The notes beneath the pieces were generated by a model. It saw only the letters and a list, made by a program, of their open reading frames with translations, was not told the origin of the DNA and ran no database searches. The translations under genes and the position numbers were made by a program. Shown here one piece after another: positions 19,285 to 27,981 of a stretch of 64,000 bases of DNA (positions are counted from its first letter, which is position 1; every line of letters starts with the position of its first letter). The DNA comes from Glaciihabitans tibetensis (lineage in GTDB: Bacteria; Actinomycetota; Actinomycetes; Actinomycetales; Microbacteriaceae): the NCBI RefSeq assembly GCF_003003265.1, contig NZ_PVTL01000011.1, positions 26,443 through 90,442 on the forward strand, given 5' to 3'.

Positions 19285-21825
19285 TCAGCACGCCGTATTC
19301 CCGATTGTCAGCACGATCGGGTCAACGAGTTTGGCCGGCGAACCTGCAGCGGGAGATTGATCGACGACATTTCCGGCGCTGCTCGCTCTTTCAGCGGGAA
19401 GCACCGCACAGGCGTCGGCGTTCAGATTCGTGAAGCCGCGTGACTTCAAGTCCGCCAGCGCAGCGCCTGCTGCGACGTCGCCGCTCCCGATCACATCTGG
19501 CATCACGCCCAGCGAGCCGTCCGAGGGGAGCAGGGTGACAGCGGTGCCGCGGGACGCGATCGCTCCTGTCGCGGGTCGGGTACTCACGACGGATCCGACC
19601 GCGTTTGTGGATGCGATGGCACTGCCGACGGTGACCGTGAAACCATTCGCTTCCAGAACGGCGGTCGCTGCCTCGATGGTCTGGCCGGAGACGTTCGGCA
19701 CCGCAACGCCGGATCCGACCAGCAGATCGTCCGACGGGTCAGGGAAACCTGATCCTCGCAGCGCGGGGTGATTGTCGACGGCGATCGCGATCGTTCGGAA
19801 GATGTCGTGGCGGATGAGTCCGCCTTTGATGCGTTTCGGTGAGGTGTACGACCGCATTGGGTAATGGCCGGAAATGTTCCCCACCCACACAGCCGTAGCC
19901 ACCTTTGTGCTGGCGCCGACTACCCAGGTCTGGTTAGAACTGTCCGTTGTTCCGGTCTTGCCGATGTACTCAACGCCGTCGTCCGGGTTGGCGCGATCGG
20001 CGGTGCCGTCGCCGAGCATCACCTTCGACATGGCGAATGCTGCGGTGTTTGCGACGTCGGATTCCAGCGCTTTGGCGCAGTCAGCCGATTGGCCGCCGAG
20101 TTCAGCGCCATCGGGTCCGACCACGCGGTCGATCGCGATCGACTTGCAATAGGTTCCACCGGAGGCGATTGCGGCATACGCGGTCGCCATCGTGAGCGGC
20201 GCGATCGTGTTGGTGCCGAGCACCGATGACGGGTTCGTCTCCAACTCAGCACCATCGGCACGATGCACGCCGATCGATGCGGCGGTGTCCCGGATCTGGC
20301 AGAGGTCGAGCTTCATCGCCATCGAGATGAACGCGCCGTTGACGGATTTTTGTGTCGCTTTCGCGACGGTCATTTGCCCACTGGTGCCTTCGTCGTTTCT
20401 AAACGGATAAGGCCCCACCCATGGGCCCCCACATGTGTCCACGAATGAGCGCTGGGGCACGGTGCGGGATGAACCGTCCACAACCTCGTTGATCCCGTGA
20501 TCGTTCTGCAGCCAGTTCAGCAGAGTGAAGACCTTGTAGGTTGAGCCGGGTTGGAATCCGCTAGATCCGCCGTACGCGCGGTCGGTGCTGAAGTTCACAG
20601 CAGTTCTGGTGATGTCGCCGTCGGCGGTGCCGTACTTCTTGTTTTGCGACATAGTGAGGATCCGCCCGGTCCCCACTTCGACGGATACCGCTGCGGAGCC
20701 GAGGTTCAGTGTTGTGGCGTTGTCGGGGGCATTCGCCCAGACAGCGTCCTGCGCGGCGGTCTGCAGTCCCAGGTCCAGCGTGGTGTGAATGTCGTATCCA
20801 CCGTGTCTCCAGTTGGCTTCGCGCTCAGCAGCGTCGGCCCCCAGGGCTGGCAAATCCTTGATGAGTTGGGTGATGTAGTCACAGAAGTAGCGGGCGTGAT
20901 CGTGCGCCACTTCGCAGCCATTGGACGGTTCGGTGAGAGTTATGGTCGTCGCGTCTTCGACCGTGGCGATGGCTTCGGCGTGTTGCGCGGCGGTAAGTTT
21001 GCCGTCGCTCAGCATCCAGTCGAGGATCACGTCGCGACGAATCGTGTTCGCGGGATAGTTCGACGGGTTGTCGAGCGCGAGTGCGGAGGGTGACTGCACG
21101 ATGGCGATCAAGCTTGCCGCTTGCGCGGCAGTGAGGTTTAGCGCCGACGTGTTGTAGTACCGGGAGGCGGCAGCTTGGATGCCGTAGGTGTTGCCGCCGA
21201 AGTTAGCGATGTTCAGGTAGGCCAGCAGGATTTCCTGTTTGGTGTACTGCTTCTCCAGCGAGAGAGCGAGCTTGATCTCCTTGAGCTTGCGATCGAAGGA
21301 AGGCTCGATCGCCGCTTCGTAGGCAGCGTCCTGTTCAGCTTCGGTGGGCAGGTCGAGGGCCGACTGAACGAATGTGTTCTTGACATACTGCTGCGTGATC
21401 GTGGATGCACCTTCACCGACGTCACCGCTCGCGAGATTCTTCACGGCTGCGCGAGCGATTCCGGTCAGGTCGATCCCGCCGTGCTCGTAGAAGCGTCGAT
21501 CTTCGCCGCTCACCGCCGCGTCTTTCGCGAAATCAGATACTTGTTCCCAGGAGACTTCTTCGCGGTTCTGCGAAAAGACTGTCGCGATCTGAACAGGCTG
21601 ACCGTCCCCAACGGCAAAGATCCGATTCCGTTGCGCTTGCCTGTCTATTGCAAGGTCATCCGGCAGCGAATCGAAAACACTGACTGTCCCGCTCACTGCA
21701 GCTCCAGCGACCGCGATCGATGGCGTGATCATGGCGGCTACCAATGCACCGGCAAGGACGCTGGCTCCGATAGCGCCCAGAACGGCACCCAGCGCCTGAG
21801 CCAAACTTGTTTTATGGGAACTCAT
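19285..21825 (-). CDS. Class A penicillin-binding protein (transglycosylase/transpeptidase) with two PASTA domains
   Basis: 846 residues. An N-terminal membrane anchor (about 10-45) is followed by a GT51 glycosyltransferase (SGEDRRFYEHGGID, EGASTITQQYVKN, LAYLNIANFGGNTYGIQAAA). The transpeptidase has its active serine in GFQPGSTYKV, the SxN-type element at KSVNGAF, and the KTGTTD box. Two C-terminal PASTA repeats follow (VPNVSGQTIEAATAVLEANGFTV and MPDVIGSGDVAAGAALADLKSRGF). It builds and cross-links peptidoglycan at the outer face of the membrane. It is monocistronic. The start at 21825 has TATCTT 6 nt upstream and lies within a GGGAAC-N4-GTTCCC palindrome. Confidence 0.94.
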   Translation of the reverse strand: MSSHKTSLAQALGAVLGAIGASVLAGALVAAMITPSIAVAGAAVSGTVSVFDSLPDDLAIDRQAQRNRIFAVGDGQPVQIATVFSQNREEVSWEQVSDFAKDAAVSGEDRRFYEHGGIDLTGIARAAVKNLASGDVGEGASTITQQYVKNTFVQSALDLPTEAEQDAAYEAAIEPSFDRKLKEIKLALSLEKQYTKQEILLAYLNIANFGGNTYGIQAAASRYYNTSALNLTAAQAASLIAIVQSPSALALDNPSNYPANTIRRDVILDWMLSDGKLTAAQHAEAIATVEDATTITLTEPSNGCEVAHDHARYFCDYITQLIKDLPALGADAAEREANWRHGGYDIHTTLDLGLQTAAQDAVWANAPDNATTLNLGSAAVSVEVGTGRILTMSQNKKYGTADGDITRTAVNFSTDRAYGGSSGFQPGSTYKVFTLLNWLQNDHGINEVVDGSSRTVPQRSFVDTCGGPWVGPYPFRNDEGTSGQMTVAKATQKSVNGAFISMAMKLDLCQIRDTAASIGVHRADGAELETNPSSVLGTNTIAPLTMATAYAAIASGGTYCKSIAIDRVVGPDGAELGGQSADCAKALESDVANTAAFAMSKVMLGDGTADRANPDDGVEYIGKTGTTDSSNQTWVVGASTKVATAVWVGNISGHYPMRSYTSPKRIKGGLIRHDIFRTIAIAVDNHPALRGSGFPDPSDDLLVGSGVAVPNVSGQTIEAATAVLEANGFTVTVGSAIASTNAVGSVVSTRPATGAIASRGTAVTLLPSDGSLGVMPDVIGSGDVAAGAALADLKSRGFTNLNADACAVLPAERASSAGNVVDQSPAAGSPAKLVDPIVLTIGNTAC

Positions 21826-21831
21826 GTTCCC
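21816..21831. promoter_or_regulatory. GGGAAC-TCAT-GTTCCC palindrome spanning the PBP start codon
   Basis: Perfect 6-bp arms flank the start codon of the penicillin-binding protein gene, directly after its putative -10 TATCTT (21832-21837). As DNA it could be an operator over the start site; as RNA it would hide the start of a leaderless message. Confidence 0.4.
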
Positions 21832-22030
21832 AAGATATACGGATTCGAAGTTTGGCGAGGATTGCGCACCTTCTTACTCGCACTCATGGAGCCCATCGCA
21901 CACGGAGCGCACGCATCTCGAACCCGCGATGCGGTCGCGTGAACACCATCGCCTTCGGGTATCGCCCAGCGGACCACGCCTGCGCTGGCTGTGCGTCTGT
22001 GCAATCCGGTTTGTTCGGAGTGAAACGAGG

Positions 22031-22104
22031 TGCCCCGGCAGGGACTCGAACCCTGACTCGGACGATTTTAAGTCGTCTGCCTCTACCGATTGGGCTACCG
22101 GGGC
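22031..22104 (-). tRNA. tRNA with UAA anticodon (Leu by anticodon), short variable arm
   Basis: The minus strand folds into a 74-nt cloverleaf: acceptor GCCCCGG/CCGGGGC with A73, a 3-bp D stem GCC/GGC, anticodon stem GACGA/TCGTC with loop CTTAAAA, a 5-nt variable loop, and T arm CAGGG-TTCGAGT-CCCTG. Loop positions 34-36 are UAA, which decodes UUA leucine codons. Bacterial tRNA-Leu normally has a long class II variable arm, which is absent here. CCA is not encoded. Confidence 0.88.
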
Positions 22105-22195
22105 GAGCGGTGTTCGGTGCGACGCCGGGGCGCCGCACCGAATCCGCCGGTGGGTGGTGCGATGGAGCAGGTGGTGCTGTCGTACTGGAGCGAGC

Positions 22196-23602
22196 CTACT
22201 GGGCCGGGTTGGCGTACACCGGGGCGTCGGGCGCCTTGTCCGGTGTAGGCAGGGTGGACGACGCCTCGGGCGCGGGAGCCGCGGCCGCACGCGGACGCGA
22301 CGCGAACGCCTCGAAGTATGCGCGGGGGGTCTCGCGGGCGGAGATGCCCACGTTGTCGCGACCGAGCACCAGGTTGAATGCCCAGTTGCCGAAGACGCGG
22401 ATCTTGCGCTCCCACATCGGGATGGCGAGACCGTGGTAACCGCGGTGCATAGCCCAGGCCGGCAGACCAGTGATTGCGATCTTGCCGGACTGGAACGCGC
22501 CGTAGCCGAGCCCGAGGCCTGCAACGGCGCCGAGGTTGTCGTGGCGGTATTCCGCGGGCGATTCGCCGCGCATGACCGCGACGATGTTCTTCGCCATGAC
22601 CTTGCCCTGGCGGACGGCGTGCTGGGCGTTCGGCACGCAGAAGCCGCCGACACCCTTTCCGGTGAGGTCGGGCACGGCGCTGACGTCGCCGGCACCCCAG
22701 GCGTCCGCGACGATTCCGTCATCGTTGATGACACGCAAGTCGGGCTGCACGCGCAGACGGCCGCGCTCCTCCGTGGGGAGGTCGGTGTCGCGCAGCACGG
22801 GGTTGGCCATAACGCCCGCGGTCCAGATGATGAGGTCGCTCTCGAAGCTCTCACCGGTGGACAGCTCGATGACTCCGCCGACGGCAGACTTGAGCTGCGT
22901 GTCGAGGTGGACCTCGGCGCCCCGCTGGGCGAGGTTCTTGAGAACCCAGTGGCTGGTGGGCAACGAGACCTCGGGCATGATGCGGCCCATTGCCTCGATG
23001 AGGTGGAAGTGGGTGTCGTCCATCGAGATCGACGGGTACGACTTCAGCAGCGAGCTGGCGAGGCTGCGAAGTTCACCGAACGTCTCGATACCGGCGAATC
23101 CACCGCCGACCACAACAACGGTCAGCAGACGGTCGCGCTCGGGACCGGCCGGGAGGTTGGACGCCTTCTCGAAGTTGGCGAGAACGCGGTCGCGGATGTC
23201 GATGGCCTCTTCGATGCTCTTGAGACCAATCGCCTCATCGGCAACTCCCGGGATCGGGAACGTGCGCGAGACGGAGCCCGCGGTGACGACGATCTGGTCG
23301 TAGGTCTCCTCCCACGGCTCACCAACGGCGGGCGTGATGGTCGCTGTCTTCGTCGCGTGGGAGATGTTGGTGACCTTGGCGGTCACGACGCGAGTCTTCT
23401 TCAGGTGCTTGCGGAGGGCGACTACCGCGTGGCGCGGCTCGATCGATCCGGCGGCCACCTCGGGAAGGAAGGGCTGGTAGGTCATGTACGGCAGCGGGTC
23501 GACTACGGTAACCTCAGCCTCGCCGTGGCGGAGCCACTTCTCCAGCTTGAGTGCTGTGTAGAAACCGGCATAGCCGCCGCCGACGATAAGAATTTTGGGC
23601 AC
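22196..23602 (-). CDS. ndh: Type II NADH dehydrogenase (NDH-2)
   Basis: 468 residues from a GTG at 23602 with AGGAG upstream. Two Rossmann motifs are visible (ILIVGGGYAGFYTALKLE for FAD, VVVVGGGFAGIETFGEL for NADH). The quinone-site region DPLPYMTYQPFLPEVAAG and the closing DAWGAGDVSAVPD motif are characteristic of NDH-2. The C-terminal part has amphipathic and hydrophobic stretches for membrane attachment (RGYHGLAIPMWERKIRVFGNWAFNLVLGRD), followed by an Ala/Pro-rich tail of about 40 residues. It passes electrons from NADH to menaquinone without pumping protons. It appears monocistronic. Confidence 0.92.
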   Translation of the reverse strand: MPKILIVGGGYAGFYTALKLEKWLRHGEAEVTVVDPLPYMTYQPFLPEVAAGSIEPRHAVVALRKHLKKTRVVTAKVTNISHATKTATITPAVGEPWEETYDQIVVTAGSVSRTFPIPGVADEAIGLKSIEEAIDIRDRVLANFEKASNLPAGPERDRLLTVVVVGGGFAGIETFGELRSLASSLLKSYPSISMDDTHFHLIEAMGRIMPEVSLPTSHWVLKNLAQRGAEVHLDTQLKSAVGGVIELSTGESFESDLIIWTAGVMANPVLRDTDLPTEERGRLRVQPDLRVINDDGIVADAWGAGDVSAVPDLTGKGVGGFCVPNAQHAVRQGKVMAKNIVAVMRGESPAEYRHDNLGAVAGLGLGYGAFQSGKIAITGLPAWAMHRGYHGLAIPMWERKIRVFGNWAFNLVLGRDNVGISARETPRAYFEAFASRPRAAAAPAPEASSTLPTPDKAPDAPVYANPAQ

Positions 23603-23639
23603 GTTTGACGTCTCCTAGTGGTGGTTTGCAGTGACCAAC

Positions 23640-24893
23640 TTACTCTCTTCTTCGAACGGCCCTGAACTGCCGCGATGCCAAGAGCACAAAGACACCAAAA
23701 AGGGTGCCAAAAATACCGACTATTGCCAGCGGGAGACCCACCATGCGCAGTTCAGTGACCGTGGGATACAGCGTTCCCAGCGGATTCTGCGGTCCGGCGA
23801 GCTCGAGGGAGGGAGCCTCGGGCGAGGTGGTTTCCACCGGCGGAACGGTCGGTTCTGCTGTCGCGACGGCTCGACGGTTCAACCGAATCCACTCCGCGAG
23901 GTCCCCCATGGGGTTTGCGGTGACTCCGGCAACGTCCGCGGTGACGGCGGCGGCGGCATCCACCAATCCAAATCCGTAAATCGGGTCAGAGCCCTGCGCA
24001 CCCGCGGGTCTCGCCGTCGAGACCACCCGATTGATCACGTTCGAGGCATCGAGCTCGGGGTGCGCCGCCATAACCAGTGCGACGATGCCCGCGACGATCG
24101 GGGTGGCGCCGCTCGTGCCACTCCAGCGCATCACCGAGCCGCCCGGGATCGCCCCGAGTAGCTGCTCGCTCGGCGCGGATACTCCGATGGTGATTCCCTG
24201 CGCGGACGCATCGAGGCTCGCCTCGCCGTCCTGGTCGACGCCGGCGACGGTCAGAACGCCCGGCATGGTCGCCGGGGCGCCCACCGACGTGGTGCCGCTC
24301 CCCCGGTTTCCCGCGGCGGCAACGACGACCACGTCGTGCTCCGACGCGTAGAGGAACGCGGCATCCCAACTGGCAGGCCAACTCAGCGTGTTTCTGGTCA
24401 GCGACATATTGATGATGTCTGCGCCGTTGTCGACGGCCCAGGTGACGGCCTCGGCGACCTGGTCGTCGGAATCGGTCGCGTTCTCCCCGAACCCGATCGA
24501 GATGGAGAGCAGGTTTGCTTCCGGTGCGACACCGATCACGCCGGCGCCGGGAGCGTTGCCGCGCCCTGCCGCCAGGGAGGCAACCATGGTGCCGTGGTTG
24601 CTTTCGCTGCTACTGCCCACCGGCGACTGGCCGTCGCTCGCGCCGAGACCGGAGAAGTCGGCTCCGCCCGTCACGGCGCCCGCGAGGTCGGGGTGGCTGC
24701 TGTCAATACCCGTGTCGATGACCGCGATCGTGACGCCGGCACCGCGGGTGGTGTTCCACGCCTCGGTGATGCCGTAGTCGTTCAGCCAGTACTCGCCGTC
24801 GCGAATGTAGTCCGCACTGGCGGGCGCGGCCGATGTGAAAACGGATGCCACGACCGCAAGCACGGCGATCGCCGCACCAGCGCGTCGCTTCAC
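23640..24893 (-). CDS. Membrane-anchored subtilisin-like serine protease (S8)
   Basis: 417 residues from a GTG at 24893 that overlaps the DUF501 stop. A signal peptide (KRRAGAAIAVLAVVASVFTSAAPASA) is followed by a complete S8 triad: Asp in VAVIDTGIDSSHPDL-like context, His in SNHGTMVASLAAG and Ser in WSGTSGATPIVAG. A Pro/Thr-rich spacer and a C-terminal membrane helix (MVGLPLAIVGIFGTLFGVFVLLA) with a basic end follow. The layout is that of mycosins and other actinobacterial exported subtilases. No type VII secretion genes are nearby, so a mycosin role is not supported. It ends the ftsB-DUF501 operon. Confidence 0.9.
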   Translation of the reverse strand: MKRRAGAAIAVLAVVASVFTSAAPASADYIRDGEYWLNDYGITEAWNTTRGAGVTIAVIDTGIDSSHPDLAGAVTGGADFSGLGASDGQSPVGSSSESNHGTMVASLAAGRGNAPGAGVIGVAPEANLLSISIGFGENATDSDDQVAEAVTWAVDNGADIINMSLTRNTLSWPASWDAAFLYASEHDVVVVAAAGNRGSGTTSVGAPATMPGVLTVAGVDQDGEASLDASAQGITIGVSAPSEQLLGAIPGGSVMRWSGTSGATPIVAGIVALVMAAHPELDASNVINRVVSTARPAGAQGSDPIYGFGLVDAAAAVTADVAGVTANPMGDLAEWIRLNRRAVATAEPTVPPVETTSPEAPSLELAGPQNPLGTLYPTVTELRMVGLPLAIVGIFGTLFGVFVLLASRQFRAVRRRE

Positions 24894-25495
24894 TTCGCTG
24901 CTCCGCCGACCGGAGAGTCGAGGGCCGCGGTGTCGTTCGAGGTGCGGGTGTCGTTCGCGGGGCGGGTGTCGTTCGCGGCGCGGGTGTCGTTCGCGGTGTA
25001 GTCGAGGCACTGGCATACGGCGGGGCTCCACGCGGCGAGCTCGAGCGCGCGGTCCCCGATGGGGTTCACGCCGGGGCCTGCGGCGAGGGCGTGGCCAACG
25101 AGGGCGTGCAGGCACTTGACGCGAGTGGGCATCCCCCCGGCGGAGATGCCGTCGATCTCGGGAACTTCGGCGATGCTGGTGCGGTCGGCGAGGTAGGCCT
25201 GGTGCGCGGAGAGGTAGTCGTTTGCGACATCCCCCTCGAGAAGCGCAGCAAGTTCCGTCATCACACCGTTGGCTTCGAGGGTCGAAACCGCGGCGGTGGC
25301 CGCGGGGTGGCACAGGTAGTACAGCGTGGGGAACGGTGTGCCGTCGGCCAGGCGGGGGCTGGTGGAGACCACGGTGGGGGCGCCGCAGGCGCAGCGGGCC
25401 GCGATGCCGATCACGTTGCGGGCGGGGCGGCCGAGCTGGGCGGACACCGTCGCGATGTCAAGCGCGCTCGGGGCGTCAAAGGGTGGGGTGGTCAT
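24890..25495 (-). CDS. DUF501 family protein
   Basis: 201 residues. The DUF501 core includes LGRPARNVIGIAARCACGAPTVV, PFPTLYYLCHP, and MPTRVKCLHALVGHALAAGPGVNPIGDRAL, with conserved Cys and His residues that might bind a metal. The family is nearly always beside ftsB and eno in actinobacteria, and its function is unknown. The last 35 residues are low complexity, four copies of a six-residue unit built on (A/S)NDTR, encoded by an 18-bp tandem repeat. Its ATG overlaps the ftsB-like stop, and its stop overlaps the protease GTG. Confidence 0.88.
   Translation of the reverse strand: MTTPPFDAPSALDIATVSAQLGRPARNVIGIAARCACGAPTVVSTSPRLADGTPFPTLYYLCHPAATAAVSTLEANGVMTELAALLEGDVANDYLSAHQAYLADRTSIAEVPEIDGISAGGMPTRVKCLHALVGHALAAGPGVNPIGDRALELAAWSPAVCQCLDYTANDTRAANDTRPANDTRTSNDTAALDSPVGGAAK
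24930..25001. repeat. 18-bp tandem repeat x4 inside the DUF501 gene
   Basis: Four consecutive 18-bp units beginning GTGTCGTTCG at 24930, 24948, 24966 and 24984. They keep the reading frame and encode the NDTR-type repeats near the DUF501 C-terminus. Confidence 0.8.
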
Positions 25496-25998
25496 TGGGG
25501 ATCCTCGATAACGGGCGGAACGATATCGTCGGCGACATCTGTGGACAGACCCGCCGTGAGAACCGAACCCATTATTGAGTTGATCCAGTCGACCTGGGTG
25601 GTCTGGATGCTGTCGCTGATGGGGGCACCGTCGGCTGTCGTCGCCGTCGTCGCGCCATCGATCACGAGGTAGCTGTATTCGCCCGGGTAGACGTAGAGCA
25701 GGCGGTCGCGCGCTTCCGCCTCGATGTAGGCCGGGTCGCTCCAGCGAGCGACCTCGTCCTCCAGGTTGTCGACGGAGTCGCGCTGCTCCCCCACTTCCAC
25801 TTCGAGAGCGGCCATCTCCTGTTGTTGTTCGACCAGGAGCTTCAGTGAGGGAGCGAGCACAACTACCGCGAGGATTACCAAGCCCAGCATGGTGAGGGTG
25901 AACCCGGAAAGCCGGATGTTGCGCAGCCAGCGTTCCGGGGCACTCTCCATTTCGGGCAGAGAAACCGGTACTCGAGTGGTCTTCTGCCGTGGTGCCAT
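25492..25998 (-). CDS. ftsB: FtsB/DivIC-like septum formation initiator
   Basis: 168 residues with the FtsB layout: a short cytoplasmic N-terminus, one membrane helix (FTLTMLGLVILAVVVLAPSLKLL), then a coiled coil (VEQQQEMAALEVEVGEQRDSVDNLEDEVARW) and the conserved SDPAYIEAEARDRLLYVYPGE block. A divergent 60-residue tail follows. It acts in the divisome at the membrane, bridging FtsL and FtsQ-type proteins. A TACTAT hexamer 6 nt before the ATG points to a leaderless operon with DUF501 and the protease. Confidence 0.88.
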   Translation of the reverse strand: MAPRQKTTRVPVSLPEMESAPERWLRNIRLSGFTLTMLGLVILAVVVLAPSLKLLVEQQQEMAALEVEVGEQRDSVDNLEDEVARWSDPAYIEAEARDRLLYVYPGEYSYLVIDGATTATTADGAPISDSIQTTQVDWINSIMGSVLTAGLSTDVADDIVPPVIEDPQ

Positions 25999-26033
25999 GC
26001 GTTTATAGTAAGCCAGTCTTGCTGGGGTGCTGA

Positions 26034-27335
<1,302 letters not shown>

Positions 27336-27347
27336 TTACGTAAATGG

Positions 27348-27377
27348 GAACATCCTCGCGTGGATGTGGGGATGTTC
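27348..27377. promoter_or_regulatory. Inverted repeat GAACATCC-N14-GGATGTTC upstream of eno
   Basis: Perfect 8-bp arms centred about 50 bp upstream of the eno start and just downstream of a TAAGAT hexamer near 27384-27389. It could be an operator or a leader hairpin. Confidence 0.45.
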
Positions 27378-27503
27378 GACTTGAATCTTACTCGCCGCGG
27401 GTGAACACTTCCCCGTGGCGAGGCGTCCGGGCGGTGCCGCTTTGCTCCCGCGACCGTTCCGCCCGAGGACATTGCGGCTCACTAGAGGCGCAAGACCCGG
27501 CGG

Positions 27504-27980
27504 TCAGGACAACGAGGTGTTGAACTTCTGCAGCAGGGCGCCGAAGGCGACGATCTCCTCGGTTTCCCAGCTGTCCAGGATGCGCTCATACTCCGCCCGT
27601 ACGTCTTCGCGGAAGAGCTTGAGCGCGACCAGGGCAGCGTCCGTGGCCACCACCAGCGTGGCCCGGCCGTCGGCGGGGTCGGGGGTCGCGTCGATCAGGC
27701 CGGCGTCTCGCAGGATGGTGAGCTGCCGGCTCACCGCACTCTTGTCGATGCCGAGGGCGCTGGCGATATCGCCGGAGCGGATCGGGCTGTTCGCCACCAC
27801 ACAGCGCAGCACCGCGAATCCCGCGGGCTGCAGGTCGGCGTCGAAGCGCTCCACGAGCACCCGAAGTTTGGCCCGCGAGAGCTGGTGCAGCAGGCTCACC
27901 GCCTGCTCAACCTCGACGAGGTGGCTGTAGCGGGCATCGGAGTGGCTGCGTGGGGGGAGGCTGTCGGACACGACATCCAC
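27504..27980 (-). CDS. MarR-family regulator of the adjacent MFS exporter
   Basis: 158 residues with the MarR winged helix: RSGDIASALGIDKSAVSRQLTILRDAGLID (recognition helix) and the wing DPADGRATLVVATDAALVAL, with dimerisation helices at both ends. It begins at GTG 27980, one base after the stop of the MFS gene, so the two are cotranscribed. MarR proteins usually repress an exporter operon and are released by its toxic substrate. The operon promoter carries two matching 16-bp palindromes, consistent with autorepression. Confidence 0.9.
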   Translation of the reverse strand: MDVVSDSLPPRSHSDARYSHLVEVEQAVSLLHQLSRAKLRVLVERFDADLQPAGFAVLRCVVANSPIRSGDIASALGIDKSAVSRQLTILRDAGLIDATPDPADGRATLVVATDAALVALKLFREDVRAEYERILDSWETEEIVAFGALLQKFNTSLS

Positions 27981-27981
27981 C

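Noticed and set aside
23640..24893. Mycosin of a type VII secretion system
   Set aside because: The protease layout fits, but no eccB/C/D/E or WXG100 genes are in the window and its operon partners are ftsB and DUF501.
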